Assembly: GCA_964611645.1 (NCBI GenBank)
Contig: CAZTAO010000010.1
Location: 1 to 64,000 of the forward strand
Length of the DNA: 64,000 bases
Reading direction: 5' to 3'
From: CAZTAO01 sp964611645
GTDB taxonomy: Bacteria > Armatimonadota > UBA5829
Shown here: positions 25,549-33,075 of the stretch, one piece after another
How the letters are laid out: the number at the start of each line of letters is the position of its first letter
How positions within the stretch are numbered: the first letter of the stretch is position 1
Translations under genes and position numbers: made by a program
Notes under the pieces: generated by a model
Seen by the model: the letters and a program-made list of their open reading frames with translations, nothing else
Databases searched by the model: none
Told to the model about the DNA's origin: nothing

Positions 25549-26685
25549 TTACAGGGGATCCGGCCAACGCACAGCCACAACCATTGCCAGCCCGTAGCTG
25601 GCCACCAGGCACGCGCCCTGCCATCTGTATAGTTTGCCGCGGGCGAGAAGCGCCGACACCACGAAAGTAAGCCCGCTCATCACCAGGAACGTGACGCTCA
25701 GCAGTTTCTTCACGTGGAGGTCGCCGTTGAAGTAGGCGACAAAGGGAATCACGGCCAGGAGCAGGCTGTTGTGGTTGACCTTGGAGCCTATGAAATTACA
25801 GACTGAAAGCTCGGCGTTTGCTCCGTTACGAAGCACGGTGATGTATGCGGTAAGCTTCTCAGGCATCTCAGAGGCGATGGGGCCGAGTATTACGGCAATC
25901 ACCCAGGGGGTAACGTGCAGCAGTTCAGCCAGTTGCCGCATTGACTCGACAAATGGTTCCGAGCACACGAATACGATGATTCCACCGACTATGAGTTCCG
26001 CAATTCCTCGCCTCATCCGGCTGCGCAGTCGAGTCTCGTCAACCATCTGTTCGGCTTCCCCGGCTTCGTGAAGCTCGCAGGACTTCTCCTTGCCGTAGCC
26101 TCTGACGACCTGGTATACATATCCGAAGAAGAGGGCGGTCAACACCAAGCCTTCCCCCACACTCAGAGACTTGCCCGTCGTGACGAACACCAACGCCACC
26201 AGGCCGGTAATCAGCAGGTAGAGAGCGTCTATGCGCGTTGCCCGTGATAGCTGTATGTAGCTGACAGGGTTGCGGCTCAGGCGCGAGGTGGCCAGGAGTA
26301 TCACCAGACCGTAGCCGAGGGTGACGAGCAGTGTGCAACTGCCCACGGCGGAACCGACCGCCATCTCATACAACCCCTCCTTCTCAAGCGCGGTTACTCC
26401 GGCCTCGCCGGCTTTCCGACACGCCCAGTACACGAACGCGTACTCCGGAAGGGTGGTGACAAGCGCCAGTAGCAGGCTGCCAACGATGTTGCAGCCCCAT
26501 TTCTCGGCCAGAACCTCCGCGCCGCGGCTCAGAAGGTACGCGGCAAAGACTATGACCATCAGAAGTCCGATGAAAACAGCGACTACCATCAGCGGGGGTA
26601 AGACCTCCAAACTCATTTGAGGAAACGGGCTTTGTGCCAACACATAGGATACCAGAATAGCCCAATCGGGCACAAATCCGGGCAT
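25549..26685 (-). CDS. CaCA-family sodium/calcium or calcium/proton antiporter
   Basis: 378 residues with 10-11 predicted membrane helices. The two inverted alpha repeats that form the ion path are recognisable: SLLLALVTTLPEYAF in the first half and ILGPIASEMPEKLTAYI in the second, each with the conserved Pro-Glu. The cytoplasmic loop between them (around 205-230) is charged. Members exchange Ca2+ for Na+ or H+. The precise ions cannot be read. It is convergent with the FKBP gene and divergent from the GH20-like gene. Confidence 0.9.
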   Translation of the reverse strand: MPGFVPDWAILVSYVLAQSPFPQMSLEVLPPLMVVAVFIGLLMVIVFAAYLLSRGAEVLAEKWGCNIVGSLLLALVTTLPEYAFVYWACRKAGEAGVTALEKEGLYEMAVGSAVGSCTLLVTLGYGLVILLATSRLSRNPVSYIQLSRATRIDALYLLITGLVALVFVTTGKSLSVGEGLVLTALFFGYVYQVVRGYGKEKSCELHEAGEAEQMVDETRLRSRMRRGIAELIVGGIIVFVCSEPFVESMRQLAELLHVTPWVIAVILGPIASEMPEKLTAYITVLRNGANAELSVCNFIGSKVNHNSLLLAVIPFVAYFNGDLHVKKLLSVTFLVMSGLTFVVSALLARGKLYRWQGACLVASYGLAMVVAVRWPDPL

Positions 26686-26767
26686 TGTTTGACACTCCAG
26701 CCTCTACAGCCATAGAATAGGCTTGTCCAGCAACAGATTCCCGACCGCCGCTACCGGAGAAACACGC

Positions 26768-29278
26768 ATGTACCTCAATAAGCCGCTCAAGGCCCTGTTT
26801 GCGCTTTCGCTGCTTTTGCTGCTGTCATCTATCCCGGCGCAGGCAAAGGACGTTTTCCGCGAGGACTGGGAGAGCGGAGCATCGCCACTGGCTAACTGGA
26901 AGATAGAGACCAAGTCCGCCGACGTAAAACTGGCGGTCAACGGCGGCGTTTGGCAGACTTACCATGTTACATTCAACAGCGGGCCATTCTCCAAGGCGGC
27001 TATCTACCTCGGAGCCTACGCGACCCCGTCGGGCCGCTGCTGGTTCGACAATCTGGTCCCCCAGGGCTTCACCCTCAGAAACCCGAGCTTCGAGGAACTG
27101 GACTCAAGCGGGATGCCGGCCGGCTGGGGAGCAGACTCTCCGGGCAAGTGGGTGCATTTGTCCGATAAGGCCTCGGACGGCAAACACTCGATCATGTTTT
27201 TTGATCAGGCATACGCTGCCGAGATGATCAGGGTTACCCAGATTGTGGACGTGAAGCCCAATACCGACTACAGTTACAGCTTCGACTTCTACATGGAGGG
27301 CGACTTCTACGGCGGCATCCGGTGCAGCGTGATCGCCGCCGACGCTCCCCAGTACTACCTGATGGGCTATATGGTTGAGGACATCGACCAGGTCATTGCC
27401 GACCGCTCCTCCGCGGGTATGAAGCAGTGCCGGATGGACCTTTCCGATGGCTCGGCGTCCATCTCGCGCAGCATTACCGTGCCCACGAACACTGTTATGG
27501 AAGCCAGGGCAAGCTGCAGAAAGAAGGCCCTTGTCGGCGATCTGGCCCTGGTTGTTGCAGACAAAGCTACCGGTAAGGAGCTTGCGCGGGTCCAGGCAGC
27601 GGACGGCATCGAGGGCTGGCAGCCGATCAGCGCCAGGTTTGTCGCCCCAAAGAGCGCAGTCACCGTGAGGATCGAAGCCAAGGGCAAAGGAAACGCCCTC
27701 GTGGATGGTATCGAGATCTCGACCCCCAACATTCTCCCCCCGGTCCAGAATGCAAAGTGGGGCAAGGCTGCCGATGGGTTCGTGATGCCAGGGACCCTCA
27801 CGTACTCCGTAACAGGCAACAAAACCCGGATCATCGATACCGCGCTGGGCATGCTGGGCAAAGACCTGAGCAAAGTGGGCGTCAGGCTGGCGGAGATGAC
27901 GGTTTCCGCAGGCAAGCCGGCGCTGACGATTGCTATCGGCAAGACTCCCAATGCCCCCAGGAACAAGGGCGATGAGTCCTACTTCCTTGGAGTCTACAAG
28001 CACGGCATCAATATCCAGGCCGAAACCGCGCAGGGAGCGTTCTACGGTCTCATAACGCTCACCCAGTTGATCTACGCCCCTGCCCAGGGCAAACCTTCAC
28101 TGGTTGCGTGCAAGATAACCGACTGGCCTGACCTGCCCTGGCGTGGGATGTTCCAGTCCAACGACCCGGAGTTTATGGCACGGCGCAAGTTCAACCATGC
28201 CGAGCACCCGGACATGACCAGGTTCGCGGAGTTCGAGAAGTATAACATAATCGCAATCCCGCACGAGAATATCACCCACTTTCCCTACAAGCTGGCCTCC
28301 TTTCCCACCATATTGCAGGACCCCAACTACGCAGAGGGCATCGGGCAGGTGGACAAGCTCGTTCTTCCGGGTGAAAAGCCTGTGGAACTCAGCGGAAAGA
28401 ACATCATGAGGACCAAGCTCACCGACATCGCGGTCACGAGCGAAGACGGGGCGCTTACCTACAAAGAGGGGCGGGATTACCGGGTGATTCCCGGGGAAAC
28501 CCTGCTCGCGGACAACTGTTTGTTCAAACAGGACGTGAAGCCCTATGCCATTGCCCGGATCCCCGGCGGCGGAATCGCGGATGGTCAGACCGTTCTCGCG
28601 ACCTATGAACACGCGGGACTCAACTCGTCTGAGCTGTGCCTGGCCGAAGAAGAGCCGCAAAAGGCAGTGGCGGAGAGGTGCCGTGAGATGGTGGCCAAGA
28701 ACAACCTGGCGATCCTAGGCGCGCACGACAGCGAGGCTCCCGAAGGCATCGGGAAAGGCCCGAGGTGCAAGGCGACCGGCCTGACGCCTGCGCAGTTGTG
28801 GGCGAGGTACTATGAGCGGGTGGATAAGGCCGTGAAGACCGCCAACCCCAAAGCCAGGCTGCTGATCTGGACGGATGATCTCCTGCCCTGGCAGCACGCG
28901 CCAAGGACCAAGCTTGCAGACGCGGCTCCACTTGTGCCAAAGGATGCGATCTTGGGCAACTGGTACTATGGCCCGGGCGGGACCGTGCAGACCGACGTCA
29001 AGAGCGCCCGGCTCTGGAGCAAGATCGGAAGAGACTTCACATTCTATGGCTGGTACGATTCGTACAACATCAGATGCACCGCCGCCGTGGCTTTGTGGGC
29101 CAGAAAACAGGGAATGCCATGCCTGGGAACCAGCAACTGGTCCTATCCGCCCGGCACGGGGCAGTCCGGCTGGCTGGGCTTCCTGGATGAGGTCGCCACC
29201 TGCGCCTGGCGAGGCCCAAGAAAAGGCGAACCAGGGTATATTGACGTAGACGCAGAGATGGCGAAGTCGAAAGAATGA
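26768..29278 (+). CDS. Secreted GH20-like (beta-hexosaminidase-type) protein, divergent
   Basis: 836 residues from the ATG at 26768 (GGAGAAA upstream). The signal peptide ends at about residue 26 (SIPAQAKD). Residues 100-330 contain carbohydrate-binding-like beta modules. Residues about 340-450 are the small alpha-beta domain that precedes GH20 barrels (AETAQGAFYGLITLTQLIYA, then DWPDLPWRGMF). The barrel is shortened: the usual Arg/His-rich first strands are reduced, and GAHDSEAP (about residue 660) sits where GH20 enzymes have their Asp-Glu pair, followed by LLIWTDDLLPW. It may be a divergent N-acetylhexosaminidase or an inactive glycan binder. It stands apart from the KDG genes by a hairpin-containing spacer. 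Confidence 0.72.
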   Translation: MYLNKPLKALFALSLLLLLSSIPAQAKDVFREDWESGASPLANWKIETKSADVKLAVNGGVWQTYHVTFNSGPFSKAAIYLGAYATPSGRCWFDNLVPQGFTLRNPSFEELDSSGMPAGWGADSPGKWVHLSDKASDGKHSIMFFDQAYAAEMIRVTQIVDVKPNTDYSYSFDFYMEGDFYGGIRCSVIAADAPQYYLMGYMVEDIDQVIADRSSAGMKQCRMDLSDGSASISRSITVPTNTVMEARASCRKKALVGDLALVVADKATGKELARVQAADGIEGWQPISARFVAPKSAVTVRIEAKGKGNALVDGIEISTPNILPPVQNAKWGKAADGFVMPGTLTYSVTGNKTRIIDTALGMLGKDLSKVGVRLAEMTVSAGKPALTIAIGKTPNAPRNKGDESYFLGVYKHGINIQAETAQGAFYGLITLTQLIYAPAQGKPSLVACKITDWPDLPWRGMFQSNDPEFMARRKFNHAEHPDMTRFAEFEKYNIIAIPHENITHFPYKLASFPTILQDPNYAEGIGQVDKLVLPGEKPVELSGKNIMRTKLTDIAVTSEDGALTYKEGRDYRVIPGETLLADNCLFKQDVKPYAIARIPGGGIADGQTVLATYEHAGLNSSELCLAEEEPQKAVAERCREMVAKNNLAILGAHDSEAPEGIGKGPRCKATGLTPAQLWARYYERVDKAVKTANPKARLLIWTDDLLPWQHAPRTKLADAAPLVPKDAILGNWYYGPGGTVQTDVKSARLWSKIGRDFTFYGWYDSYNIRCTAAVALWARKQGMPCLGTSNWSYPPGTGQSGWLGFLDEVATCAWRGPRKGEPGYIDVDAEMAKSKE

Positions 29279-29295
29279 AGACGCAAAGGTTTTTT

Positions 29296-29375
29296 ATCAC
29301 GAAAACACGAAAGGGAGAAGACACGAAATCGAAAAGAGTCTTTTCGGGCTTTCGTGAATTTCGGGTTTTCGTGAT
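29296..29375. repeat. Nested inverted repeat (CACGAAAA / TTTTCGTG)
   Basis: Outer arms ATCACGAAAA (29296-29305) and TTTTCGTGAT (29366-29375) enclose a CACGAAAG/CTTTCGTG pair and an inner CGAAAAG/CTTTTCG stem (29330-29346). It fills most of the gap before the sugar kinase and could be a terminator for the GH20-like gene. Confidence 0.65.
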
Positions 29376-29427
29376 TGCTTTTGGTTCCGGCTGCGGGGTT
29401 TGAGTAATTACTATCAAGGGAGTGAGG

Positions 29428-30519
29428 ATGAAGGTTCTTACATTTGGCGAGATTATGATGCGGGTGGCCCCGGAGGGTAACCTGCGGTTCCGGCAGGTGA
29501 TGCCGGGCAAGGTGGATATCACATTTGCAGGCGGAGAGGCGAACGTCGCGGCGTCCGTTGCCCTGCTTGGCGGGCAGGCGAGGTACCTGACGGCGCTCCC
29601 CAAGAACGCAATCGCGGACAGTCTGTTGGCTAACCTGCGGGGGATAGGCGTCGACACCGACCACATTCTCCTGACCAGCAAGGGTCGGCTTGGGATATTC
29701 TTCCTCGAGGCCGGGGCAAACCAGCGCAGTTCCAACGTCATCTACGACCGCGAGGGCAGCAGCATAGCTCTTGCCACGCCCGAAGACTACGATTTCGATG
29801 GCGCGCTGGATGGAATCGGCTGGCTGCACATTACAGGCATAACACCGGCTCTCAGCGAGAACGCGTTTCTATCTACTCTGGCCATAGTTGCTAAGGCTGC
29901 GCAGAAGGGCGTGACGGTTTCCTGCGACCTCAACTTCCGCAAGAAACTGTGGAGGTGGAAGCCGGGGCTGTCCCCGGAGCAGTTGGCTCAGGAGTCGATG
30001 AACGCGATACTGCCGTACGTGGACCTGGTGATCGCCAACGAGGAAGACGCCAAGGATGTGCTGGGCATCGAGGCGGAGGGGACTTCAGTTGAAGAGGGCA
30101 AGATCAACGCGGCGGCTTATGAGTCTGTTGCGCGAAAGATCATTGCGCGGTTCCCGAACGTGAAGCGGGTCGCGATCACGCTGCGGGAGAGTGTCTCGGC
30201 AACCCACAACAACTGGGGCGGGATGATCTTTGACGGGGAATCCGGCAAGGCTTTCTTTGCCCCGCTGGGAGCAGACGGCCAATACCAGCCCTACGAGATC
30301 AGGAACATCGTGGACCGGGTGGGCGGCGGCGACTCATTCGGCGGCGGGTTGGTCTATGCGCTGACCAGCGGGGATTACCCCGACCCCGAACCCGCGCTGC
30401 GGTTCGCGGTTGCCGCAAGCTGCCTGAAGCATTCCATCAAAGGCGACTTCAACTACGTGGCAAAGGACGAGGTCGTGGCCCTGATGAAGGGTTCCGCGTC
30501 GGGAAGAGTGAGAAGATAG
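29428..30519 (+). CDS. kdgK: PfkB-family sugar kinase, probable 2-keto-3-deoxygluconate kinase
   Basis: 363 residues from the ATG at 29428 (AAGGGAG upstream; GTG at 29422 is possible). The ribokinase fold begins MKVLTFGEIMMRV, shows AGGEANVAASVALLGG (sugar-binding signature) and ends with the anion-hole/catalytic block VDRVGGGDSFGGGL, where the Asp is the base. KDG kinases phosphorylate 2-keto-3-deoxygluconate to KDPG. That identity is supported by the KDPG aldolase gene only 2 bp downstream. The pair is the end of uronate and Entner-Doudoroff breakdown. Confidence 0.9.
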   Translation: MKVLTFGEIMMRVAPEGNLRFRQVMPGKVDITFAGGEANVAASVALLGGQARYLTALPKNAIADSLLANLRGIGVDTDHILLTSKGRLGIFFLEAGANQRSSNVIYDREGSSIALATPEDYDFDGALDGIGWLHITGITPALSENAFLSTLAIVAKAAQKGVTVSCDLNFRKKLWRWKPGLSPEQLAQESMNAILPYVDLVIANEEDAKDVLGIEAEGTSVEEGKINAAAYESVARKIIARFPNVKRVAITLRESVSATHNNWGGMIFDGESGKAFFAPLGADGQYQPYEIRNIVDRVGGGDSFGGGLVYALTSGDYPDPEPALRFAVAASCLKHSIKGDFNYVAKDEVVALMKGSASGRVRR

Positions 30520-30521
30520 AT

Positions 30522-31154
30522 ATGAGTATAAGCGCTGAACAGTTCGCATCCGGCCTGCGCGAATCGCCGATAATCGCCATCCTGCGAGGGGTGACCCCGG
30601 AGACTGCTCTGGAGGTAGGTGAGGCGATAATAGGCGGCGGGATACGGTTTTTGGAGGTTACTCTCAATTCCCCGAACGCCCTGGAAAGCATCCGGCTGCT
30701 GTCGGAAGCGTATGCCGATCGTGATGATGTGCATATAGGCGCAGGAACTGTGCTCAAGCCTGCGGAAGTTGGGGAAGTGGACAAGGCCGGTGGGGAGTAC
30801 ATAATATCCCCGAACGCCAACCCGGACGTCATCCGAGAGACCAAGCGATGGAGCCTGATCTCCATCCCGGGCTTCTATACCCCGACGGAAGCCTTCGCGG
30901 CCCTGGACGCCGGGGCGGACTACCTGAAGCTCTTCCCCGCCCGCGATCTCGGCGTCCGCTACATCAAGGATATCAAAGCGGTTCTGCCCAAGCCGATAGT
31001 CGCTGTCGGAGGGGTGGACATGTCCAACATGGCTGAGTTTCTGACCGTCTGCGCGGCCGTTGGCATAGGCTCGAACCTGTACTCGTCCAAGAAGACGATG
31101 GAAGAACTGCGCGAGGCTGCAAAGCAATATTGTACCCAAGGAGGCAACACATGA
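30522..31154 (+). CDS. eda: KDPG aldolase (2-keto-3-deoxy-6-phosphogluconate aldolase)
   Basis: 210 residues, ATG 2 bp after the kinase stop. Class I aldolase with Glu45 (LEVTLN), GAGTV, ISPNANP, PGFYTPTEA and the Schiff-base Lys136 in YLKLFPA. It cleaves KDPG (or its galacto epimer) to pyruvate and glyceraldehyde 3-phosphate. The upstream kinase and the glycan-degrading enzymes in the window point to use of uronic acids or related sugars. The stop overlaps the start of the DUF1844 gene by 4 bp (ATGA). Confidence 0.95.
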   Translation: MSISAEQFASGLRESPIIAILRGVTPETALEVGEAIIGGGIRFLEVTLNSPNALESIRLLSEAYADRDDVHIGAGTVLKPAEVGEVDKAGGEYIISPNANPDVIRETKRWSLISIPGFYTPTEAFAALDAGADYLKLFPARDLGVRYIKDIKAVLPKPIVAVGGVDMSNMAEFLTVCAAVGIGSNLYSSKKTMEELREAAKQYCTQGGNT

Positions 31155-31579
31155 CCGAAGAGCAGGATAAAGACTACCAGGTGAAAGACAAGCGCCGGTT
31201 CAACCCGGACGGCACCCCGAAAGAGGATGTGGCTTCGGAGACTCCGGTTCCCGAAGAGCCGGCCCAGACAGAGGCCCCGGCGGAGACTCAGGAGGAAGAA
31301 GAGCCTGAGGAGGATCTGGGGGATGTGCCGCCGCCGAACGTGTACGCGTTCCTTGGGTTCGCGTCGAGTATGCTGGTGGAGTTGGCATGGGAACTGATGG
31401 GTATTAGGGTTGCTCCGGGTTCCAAGGAGCCGGTGAAGGATATGGCCCAGGCCAAGATCGCCATCGACACCCTCGCATTCGTCTTCGACCAGATCCATCC
31501 CCAGTTGAGCGATGACGAGAAGAAGATGTACAGAGCCGTGATCAGCGACCTGAGGCTCAACTTCGTGAGGCACGGCTAG
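31151..31579 (+). CDS. DUF1844 family protein
   Basis: 142 residues from the ATG at 31151 (AAGGAGG upstream), overlapping the aldolase stop. The first 60 residues are an acidic, Pro/Glu-rich tail. The DUF1844 domain covers about 60-138 (VYAFLGFASSMLVELAWELMG, then AKIAIDTLAFV and KMYRAVISDLRLNFV). The family is widespread in Armatimonadota, Acidobacteria, deltaproteobacteria and other phyla and has no known function. Coupling to the aldolase is probably not functional. Confidence 0.88.
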   Translation: MTEEQDKDYQVKDKRRFNPDGTPKEDVASETPVPEEPAQTEAPAETQEEEEPEEDLGDVPPPNVYAFLGFASSMLVELAWELMGIRVAPGSKEPVKDMAQAKIAIDTLAFVFDQIHPQLSDDEKKMYRAVISDLRLNFVRHG

Positions 31580-31589
31580 AGGCGAATTG

Positions 31590-31614
31590 CCCTCCAGGTA
31601 GGATACCTGGAGGG
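31590..31614. repeat. Palindromic intergenic repeat, family A copy 2
   Basis: 11-bp perfect arms CCCTCCAGGTA (31590-31600) and TACCTGGAGGG (31604-31614) enclose a 3-nt loop GGA, between the DUF1844 gene and the first lipoprotein gene. Confidence 0.85.
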
Positions 31615-31646
31615 ATGCAAGGGATGTGACCGAAAGAGAGAGCGAT

Positions 31647-31973
31647 TTGAGACTGACGATAGCTGTAATCGTAATCGCCTGCGTTCTGCTTGCCGGATGC
31701 GGCGGGGGGAACAGGCTGGTTGGCAAATGGCAGGACCAAGCGACGGGGCAGATGCTCATGGAGTTCAAGTCCGACGGGCAGGTCACGTTGACCGTGGCCG
31801 GGCGGCCCCTGGGTTCCCTGCCTTACAAGGTGGAAGGAGAAAACCTGATCACGGGGCCTGGAAAGGCGCTGGGTGTAGATACGCCGGAGAAGACCCAGGT
31901 CTTCTCTCTTTCAGGCGACACCCTCACTATCGGCCAGGGACCGGGCGCGATGACCCTGGAGCGAGCGAAGTAG
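31647..31973 (+). CDS. Small lipoprotein, tandem paralog 1
   Basis: 108 residues. I place the start at TTG 31647 because this gives the same MRLxIAxxVIAC opening as the next two genes; GTG at 31626 would add seven charged residues. The lipobox is LLAGC with the Cys at 18. The mature part begins LVGKWQD, followed by a short lipocalin-like beta domain (MLMEFKSDGQVTLTV, then YKVEGENLI and GDTLTIGQG). It is the first of three adjacent paralogs, 32008 and 32346 being the others. The function is unknown; it is anchored in a membrane facing outward. Confidence 0.8.
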   Translation: MRLTIAVIVIACVLLAGCGGGNRLVGKWQDQATGQMLMEFKSDGQVTLTVAGRPLGSLPYKVEGENLITGPGKALGVDTPEKTQVFSLSGDTLTIGQGPGAMTLERAK

Positions 31974-32007
31974 AAGCAACAGCGGGATACGAGAAGGAGA
32001 TATGTAG

Positions 32008-32316
32008 ATGAAACTGGGTATAGCGATAATCGTGGTTGTGTGTCTGTTAGTCGCCGGTTGCGGCGGAGGGAATAAGCTGGTTGGAAAGTGGCAGGACCAG
32101 AAGTCCGGCATGATGACCATGGAGTTCACGGCAGAAGGGAAGATGACGGCGAGCGCGTTCGGAGTAACCTCCCCGGCTGTGGCGTACAAAGTCGAGGGTA
32201 GCAAGATCACATTTGGCGAGGGCGCCGGGGCCAGGACAACGTCATTCACACTTGCCAAGGATGTTCTTACTATTGGTGAGGGAACCGGCACCGCAACGCT
32301 CATACGAGTTAAATAG
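32008..32316 (+). CDS. Small lipoprotein, tandem paralog 2
   Basis: 102 residues, ATG with GAAGGAGAT upstream. The opening MKLGIAIIVVVCLLVAGC is a clear lipoprotein signal. The mature domain shares LVGKWQDQ, the EF-x-x-EGKMT strand, YKVEGSKI and VLTIGEGTG with its neighbours. It lies 34 bp behind the first copy. No catalytic residues are visible. Confidence 0.85.
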   Translation: MKLGIAIIVVVCLLVAGCGGGNKLVGKWQDQKSGMMTMEFTAEGKMTASAFGVTSPAVAYKVEGSKITFGEGAGARTTSFTLAKDVLTIGEGTGTATLIRVK

Positions 32317-32345
32317 CCGCTGCGGATACTCGGAGGGAGACTGAT

Positions 32346-32666
32346 ATGAGACTAGTCATAGCTGCAACCGTGATCGCCTGCCTGCTGCTCGCGGGCTGCG
32401 GCGCGAAGAACCCGCTGGTTGGGAAGTGGCAGGCAACCAACGGCTCGGTCACATTTGATTTCAAATCGAGCGGCAAGGTAGAGGTCGCCACCGCGACCGG
32501 CGAGAGTGGGACCGGAACCTACAAAGTGGAGAATGGCAAACTGGCAATATCCAGCGACATCTGGAGCAGTCCCGAAGGCGACTGGCAGCCGTTCACCGTT
32601 TCCGGAAATACGCTCACGCTTGGCGAGGGGCAGGGAGCATTGATGTTCAGCCGGGCGCAGGAGTAG
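32346..32666 (+). CDS. Small lipoprotein, tandem paralog 3
   Basis: 106 residues, ATG with CGGAGGGAGA upstream. Lipoprotein signal MRLVIAATVIACLLLAGC, then LVGKWQATNG, FDFKSSGKVEV, YKVENGKLA and NTLTLGEGQGA. It is the most diverged of the three and carries a short insertion (DIWSSPEGDW) in the second half. The spacing between the three genes (34 and 29 bp) suggests one transcript. Confidence 0.85.
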   Translation: MRLVIAATVIACLLLAGCGAKNPLVGKWQATNGSVTFDFKSSGKVEVATATGESGTGTYKVENGKLAISSDIWSSPEGDWQPFTVSGNTLTLGEGQGALMFSRAQE

Positions 32667-32705
32667 GTTCGGTATATATGTCCAAGCAGGGCTGAGGTGA
32701 AGCAG

Positions 32706-33074
32706 ATGTACGTAACACTTGTATATGTCCACGTGAAACCGGGTTTTGAGGACCGGTTCGCGGAGGCGTCGCGCGAGAACGCCGACTGTTCGCTTGAGGA
32801 GCCGGGGAATGTGCTGTTCGAGCTTCTTCAGCAGGCCGACGACCCGACCAGGTTCGTCTTCTATGAAGCCTACGAGAACAAAGAGTTCGCAGCCGCCCAC
32901 AAAGACACCCCACACTACCAGAAGTGGCGGGACACCGTCGCCGACTGGATGGCCGAGCCAAGGAAGGGCGTGGCCCACGCGGGTGTTAGGTGTTGGGGGT
33001 TGGAGAGTAGAATCGCGAAGGACGCGAAAAGGGGCGAAGGGCACGAAAAAACCCTCTCCTGGGGGAGAGGGTAG
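32706..33074 (+). CDS. ABM-domain (antibiotic biosynthesis monooxygenase-type) protein with abnormal tail
   Basis: 122 residues from the ATG at 32706 (GAGGTGA upstream). The first 95 residues are a dimeric alpha-beta barrel domain: MYVTLVYVHVKPGFEDRF, a middle ENADCSLEEPGN and the strand FVFYEAYENKEFAAAHKDTPHY. Relatives include quinol monooxygenase YgiN and heme-degrading enzymes. Normal members end just after a short C-terminal strand. Here the frame instead runs about 25 residues through low-complexity DNA and a CCCTCTCC palindrome, so the natural tail was probably replaced by a repeat insertion. Confidence 0.8.
   Translation: MYVTLVYVHVKPGFEDRFAEASRENADCSLEEPGNVLFELLQQADDPTRFVFYEAYENKEFAAAHKDTPHYQKWRDTVADWMAEPRKGVAHAGVRCWGLESRIAKDAKRGEGHEKTLSWGRG
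33052..33071. repeat. CCCTCTCC/GGAGAGGG palindrome at a gene junction
   Basis: The CCCTCTCCTGGGGGAGAGGG palindrome forms the 3' end of the ABM gene, and its right arm supplies the purine-rich leader of the GTG at 33076. Confidence 0.75.
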
Positions 33075-33075
33075 G

